This document shows, piece after piece, positions 59,985 through 64,000 of a DNA stretch of 64,000 nt (positions are counted from its first letter, which is position 1; every line of letters begins with the position of its first letter). The notes below the pieces were generated by a model. It saw only the letters and a list, made by a program, of their open reading frames with translations. It did not search any database and was not told where the DNA came from. Source of the DNA: Uranotaenia lowii (taxonomy: Eukaryota > Arthropoda > Insecta > Diptera > Culicidae); contig NC_073692.1 of NCBI RefSeq assembly GCF_029784155.1, positions 278,586,413-278,650,412 on the forward strand. The letters are read 5' to 3'. Made by a program: the position numbers and the translations under genes.

Positions 59985-60450
59985 CGGTGTACCTTATATG
60001 AAAAAAAAAATCAGTTCGACCAGGAATCGAACTCGAGACCAATGTTTACCTCTCCGACATCTTACCAATAGGCCGAATCGTCAGATGTAAACTGGTGAAG
60101 CTGTAGCTCAATTATTCAGTTGATTTAATCGAGTGAAATTCGCTGCTAGATTCCACGGCAGAAAATGCTCATCGTGTCCCGATTAATGTTGCTTATACTG
60201 CCCCAGGAGGGGTTCTCTTTATGCCCCTACATTGACTGTTTTTCAGCTTTTGGCAAAAAAATTTAAAAAGCATTTTTAAACGTTTTTATCTACTTTCAAG
60301 TATCAGTCAGTTAGGAAAAAGTCTTTTTTAGTGTCTGAACACGAAACAATTATGATGTAAGTCACATATTATAGCTGTTTTCTATGGTTAAACAAGCGTC
60401 AAGCATCTTCCTTAAGGTGGACATTATGACCTTATCTCCCCTACATTTTG
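59960..60450. repeat. Composite repeat, copy 2 (inverted)
   Basis: The blocks ACTTACCTCGGTGTACCTTA at about 59980, GCTCATCGTGTCCCGATTAA at about 60167 and ACCTTATCTCCCCTAC at 60430 are the inverse of blocks at 38247, 37963 and 37569, in matching order. The copies are diverged and differ in length. Confidence 0.6.
60011..60082 (-). repeat. tRNA-derived SINE-like head
   Basis: On the minus strand GGCCTATTGGTAAGATG resembles an A box and GAGTTCGATTCC is a B box; a T run follows. It lies within the composite repeat. I consider it a SINE or tRNA-derived fragment rather than a tRNA gene, because the acceptor stem does not pair well. Confidence 0.55.
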
Positions 60451-60957
60451 TAAGAATCTGTTGAAAAACAAGAGAATTTTATCTGAAAAAGTGTTTCACT
60501 TCATTTGACCCATGGCGATATGAATAGGTATTTACCACATACGTTATTCGAAACCTACAAACTATAATAATGAAAAAATATTTGCATTTTGAAAATAAAA
60601 ATAGGCCTGTAATATAGTTAAAAAAAAATTAAATACCTATATTACATTTAGTTCCCAAGCAACCAGAATTCCCTTAAAAAGGTTCCATAGAAGCTTAATC
60701 AGCTCTCGTTTGTGTCTGAAGAGAATGCTAATCAGCCCAAAATTTAAGTTCTTAAAGCTACTTTCAAGTTCGTTTAGGTGGCTGTAGAGAACGCTATTCA
60801 GCTTCTAAGAGAATGTCAAGAAACTTCTACGCGCCGAAAAAAAAAATCCAATTGACAGATTGCTCTGACAACCACATGTCAGATTGCTAGGTTGCCGGTC
60901 TATCATAATCTATCTCATTGATTTTAATTATATTGTTTTGATTACAAAAGCTGCTTA

Positions 60958-61032
60958 CACGCCTAGAGAATTGAACCGCTGCTCTCTAGGTTGCAATGAA
61001 ACTCACCAGCCTCTCGACCAATCCAGCAATAG
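60958..61032 (-). repeat. tRNA-derived SINE-like head
   Basis: On the minus strand TGGATTGGTCGAGAGG and GCGGTTCAATTCTC form A- and B-box-like motifs about 35 bases apart. It is nested in the CCCAAGCAACCA element. Confidence 0.5.
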
Positions 61033-61255
61033 CTAATTGCCACTGTAATGATTAGTATTTAAACTTAATGTCATTTGAGATGATTGAGTGGGTTGGTCAA
61101 TAGAAGGTACCTTATTTCGTTCAAAGGACTTTCAGTACACAATATGAATCATAACAAAAATTCGCATCATCAAAAATTTATTCGAATATCTTATTTAACA
61201 TTTATAAGAAAAATTCGAAAAAATATTGAATTCCATTTGTAAATATTAGTACAGA

Positions 61256-61725
61256 CTGGGGGAGGAAGACTGAATAAAAAAGGAAAAAAAAATTCAAACG
61301 TCAAATTTCTCTCATCAATCTACCGACCAGTGTGAAGGTTCAAAATTTTACTTTCTTATTAAGTAATTTTATATAAAACTTTTTTCATGCTGAAAAGCAC
61401 TTGCTTTGCATAAAACAATGATTTAATTAGGTTTTGTTTTGCTCTGGCGAATTCCTGCATGATCAGGCGTATTATGTCGCTCAAATTTCGTCAAAGTTTT
61501 GAAGCTGCTAAATAAAAATGGCTTGATTAATGGTTGTTCTAAAAATATAGCTAAATCTAAATTTAGCACCTAAACAACTGAGTCACATGACTCACTACAC
61601 GAAACTGAGCATCTGAAGTTAAAATTTGAACGATTACAAATCTTTTCAACAATTGCTGGCTTTTTGCCGAACAGTAAAAAAACGATGCAGAAAACGATGC
61701 AGCAAATTTCAGTCTTCCTCCCCCA
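61256..61725. mobile_element. Nested MITE with CTGGGGGAGGAAGACTGAA ends
   Basis: A 470-bp segment with 19-bp inverted ends (CTGGGGGAGGAAGACTGAA, one mismatch at most) inside the CCCAAGCAACCA element. No coding capacity is seen. Confidence 0.75.
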
Positions 61726-62177
61726 GAGTAAAGATATAAACAAAACAAATACCATGACAAGAAATTGACAGACATTTTTGACATGTCGCTTAGAATTCCC
61801 ATATAGGTTCTTTAAAACACCTTCAAGTATCTTAATGGTGCGCTTTAGAATGTTACGCGAACGTTATCGACCTTCTTGAAAAATATTTTTGACATGTCGC
61901 TTAGATTTCCCATATAGGTTCTTTAAAACACCTTCAAGTATCTTAATGGTGCGTTTTGGAATGTTACGCGAACGTTATCGACCTTCTTGAAAGAAGTTCC
62001 ATTAAAAGCGCTTAGAAGTTCCGTTATCGATAGTTTAACCTTTCAAAGGGTTCCTGAAGTTCCTGAGTAACTTTTACGCGACAAGAGTCACCTGAAGTTC
62101 CCGTAATACATTTTTTCAGCCAAATGTGAACTTCGGAGTTCGGAGTTAATTAAAAACGCGACTTTTGGTTGCTTGGG

Positions 62178-62764
62178 TTATCATTGAAGGTTCAAAATAC
62201 CCCATTTGACCCGCTCTGGTACGTGTAGTGTTAGAAATTTTTTAGATTTAATTGTGAATGCTTTGACTCAATTGAATCAAACACTTTCAAATCTCGTTTT
62301 TTTCATCTGAGGTTTTATATAGATTAAACGGTTCTTTCTTGTCCCGAATAGCCAAGACCGTGGTATTAATATAACAGAACAATGATTTTCAATTGAACAA
62401 TAAACTTCATCATAATATCTAAATCTTTATCTACCACTTGATATTTTGAAATCACCGTATATTTTACGGTCACAGTAAAAACCTATTATTTTCAAAGTTG
62501 TTTCACATATTTACAGTTTTTCGTGTAAGCAAACGATTCAAAACGTTGTTGAACGATCTAGTCACGGTCGCGAGAATAGTGAAATCGGTCTAATTTGAAT
62601 ATATTTCTGTTTATACCGCTATTCAATCGTTTGAAAGATGTGGTCGGGCTGGCCAAGTGCCGTAAAGAATTATCTGGTCGATTACCGTAGCAATAATTAT
62701 GGTAGACATGGACGCCGAGTGGTGTGTAACATTTAAGAATAAATGTGATTTTTTTTTTCAACAG
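62178..62764. other. Intergenic, uncertain
   Basis: No supported coding exon. TTTTTCGTG followed by TA at 62518-62528 looks like the right end of another CACTA-like element, but I could not find its partner. GAATAAATG and a T run with CAACAG just before 62765 form a plausible 3' splice site. Confidence 0.35.
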
Positions 62765-63079
62765 ACAGACTAAGAATGATGGGACGAAAACTGCAGTACT
62801 TTGTGTCCAGCACCAGGGCAATAGGAAAGCTACTGGTCATGGAAAACGAGCTTATCGTCGGAGATAGCAGTGAAAAACGAGGCGCAGAAAATGGGCTTCT
62901 GCGTTGTACGTCGAAATCGGTCAAGGGTGAGTTCCTTTTTAGACTAATTAAGCGCTTTTGTTATCCTTAATTTTGATTTCCTAGGAGCTGACATGAAAAG
63001 CAGTTCCGTGGCTCCTCTAGCTAAAGGTGAGAGCAAAGGTGTTGCGTTTAATAGAAGGTCCAGAGAAAGGCCGCCGTGA
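62765..63079 (+). CDS. Two-exon open frame of unknown function
   Basis: An acceptor (TTTTTTTCAACAG) precedes an exon at 62765-62926 whose ATG (62776) opens MMGRKLQYFVSSTRAIGKLL and continues through VMENELIVGDSSEKRGAENG. After AAGG a GTGAGT donor starts a 58-bp intron ending GATTTCCTAG at 62984. The frame continues as GADMKSSSVAPLAKGESKGV and ends with TGA at 63077-63079, 81 residues in all. A second GTGAGA at 63026 offers an alternative donor. There is no signal peptide or membrane segment, and I do not recognise it. AACCATG-type motifs at 63420-63800 resemble the arms of the CACTA-like elements, so this may be another spliced element core rather than a host gene. Confidence 0.4.
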
Positions 63080-64000
63080 AAACGAACAAATTGACGGGAT
63101 GGAGTGGAAAACGAAGCATTTTACGTTGAGGACGATCACTGGGAGATGTTCCGACTTGGGTAGTTAACCATGCAAAGAATACCAGAAACCGGTAACGTGC
63201 GGTCAACTTTATTTGTGATTGTGTCAAAGAATTGCGGAATAATAATAACGAAGAGATTGTGTTGCTACTGGAATCCTAACAAGTTTTATAAAAATACCAA
63301 TGAAAGATTTAATTATATGTACGTAAGAAAATTCTGTCTCAATTTGGGATCTTATATTATAACTGTTTTCTGCGTTTTTTGAATGAATTTAGTATTTTAA
63401 AATGGATTTAAATTAAAGAAAACCATAAAATTTCACGGTTTTGAAAATAGAATAAAAGATGAAAATACGTTGTTTTTTATTGTAAATCAAAAGATGAAAA
63501 TTCAATGGATAACAATGAATTGCATTGTTTTCAAGATCAAAATTGGAAGGTGTAATGACCATAAACATTATCGTATTGTGTTTCAAAATGTATGGAAAAA
63601 AGTTAATTTTTTCATTGTTAAGTTGCTTAACAACCCCCTTTTTTCATGGTTAATTTTGCCATAACCATGAATTGCACAGTCAAAAACGTTAACTTTGACA
63701 GTACATTCATCGTTTTATGTACAATGGGTTTAATGGTTTCTACTATGAAATCCATGGTAAGGTGAAAATGAAATTCATGGTTTTTTCACAATGTTTTTCT
63801 ATTCGGGGTCTTATCCTCATTATTTTTGCCCTTTTTTTAAATTGTTTCCACTAGTTTTATGTTATGTTTTATTTTGTTTTAGTTTGATTTATCTCGTTTT
63901 ATCATATTTTGTTTAGTTTAATCTAATTTTAACTAGTTTTTTTTTTTGTTTTTTCTTGAGGTGCTACCTTTTTTTTATATTTAATTTTGTGATGATTTAT
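63080..64000. other. AT-rich repeat region
   Basis: Around 63420-63800 motifs of the type AACCATG, TTCATGGTTTT and ATCCATGG recur in both orientations, like the arm of a CACTA-like element; AATAAA occurs at about 63451. No complete element end was identified. The last 200 bases are TTTT-rich with repeated GTTTTAT/AGTTT phrases. Confidence 0.4.

Larger units (their letters stand above)
60654..62177. mobile_element. MITE with CCCAAGCAACCA ends
   Basis: A 1,524-bp element with inverted ends CCCAAGCAACCA, flanked by TT on both sides. Near both ends AAGTTC and GAACTTC motifs recur. It contains a 107-bp tandem duplication (about 61772-61882 and 61887-61993, sharing GACATGTCGCTTAGA and GTTACGCGAACGTTATCGAC). 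It also hosts two nested repeats. No transposase is seen. Confidence 0.75.

Overview
The window is animal DNA from an insect, most likely a mosquito. The evidence is AT-rich sequence, short GT-AG introns, a DD37E mariner-type transposase of the ITmD37E kind known from mosquitoes, R1-, Jockey- and copia-type retroelements, and a hid-1 gene of insect type. I cannot name the species. Nearly everything outside two host genes is transposable-element (TE) sequence.

Layout. 1-2.5 kb: old repeats and a tRNA-derived SINE. 2.55-16.97 kb: a plus-strand gene for a 100-residue secreted six-cysteine protein in three exons. Its 14-kb first intron is packed with a MITE, an ITmD37E transposon, GAGCAGAC-type and CACTA-like elements, a broken retrocopy of GPN2, and two LINE reverse-transcriptase fragments. 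17.4-19.7 kb: a young, internally deleted copia element with identical LTRs. 19.7-26.3 kb: mostly degraded repeats, including a large inverted repeat. 26.3-31.7 kb: nested elements (three CACTA-like elements, a SINE, an R1 fragment and a split ITmD37E). 33.0-36.45 kb: the intact six-exon hid-1 gene on the minus strand. 36.9-42.2 kb: more elements and a doubtful small exon. 42.3-59.6 kb: a four-layer nest. A CACTA-like element with a spliced core is split by a 14.2-kb LTR element with identical 398-bp direct repeats and no visible gag/pol. That element carries a 4.2-kb hAT-like foldback element, another CACTA-like element and a 36-bp hairpin minisatellite. 59.6-64 kb: further MITEs, SINEs and two exon-like segments.

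The most unusual pattern is a set of at least nine elements with CAC...GTG ends and 2-bp target duplications. Each has its own short subterminal motif, and several have a GC-richer core with introns and a poly(A) signal. I read them as non-autonomous CACTA/EnSpm-like elements, some of which have captured or evolved small spliced transcription units. The two host genes show no functional link to each other. hid-1 acts in Golgi and dense-core-vesicle traffic; the role of the secreted peptide is unknown.
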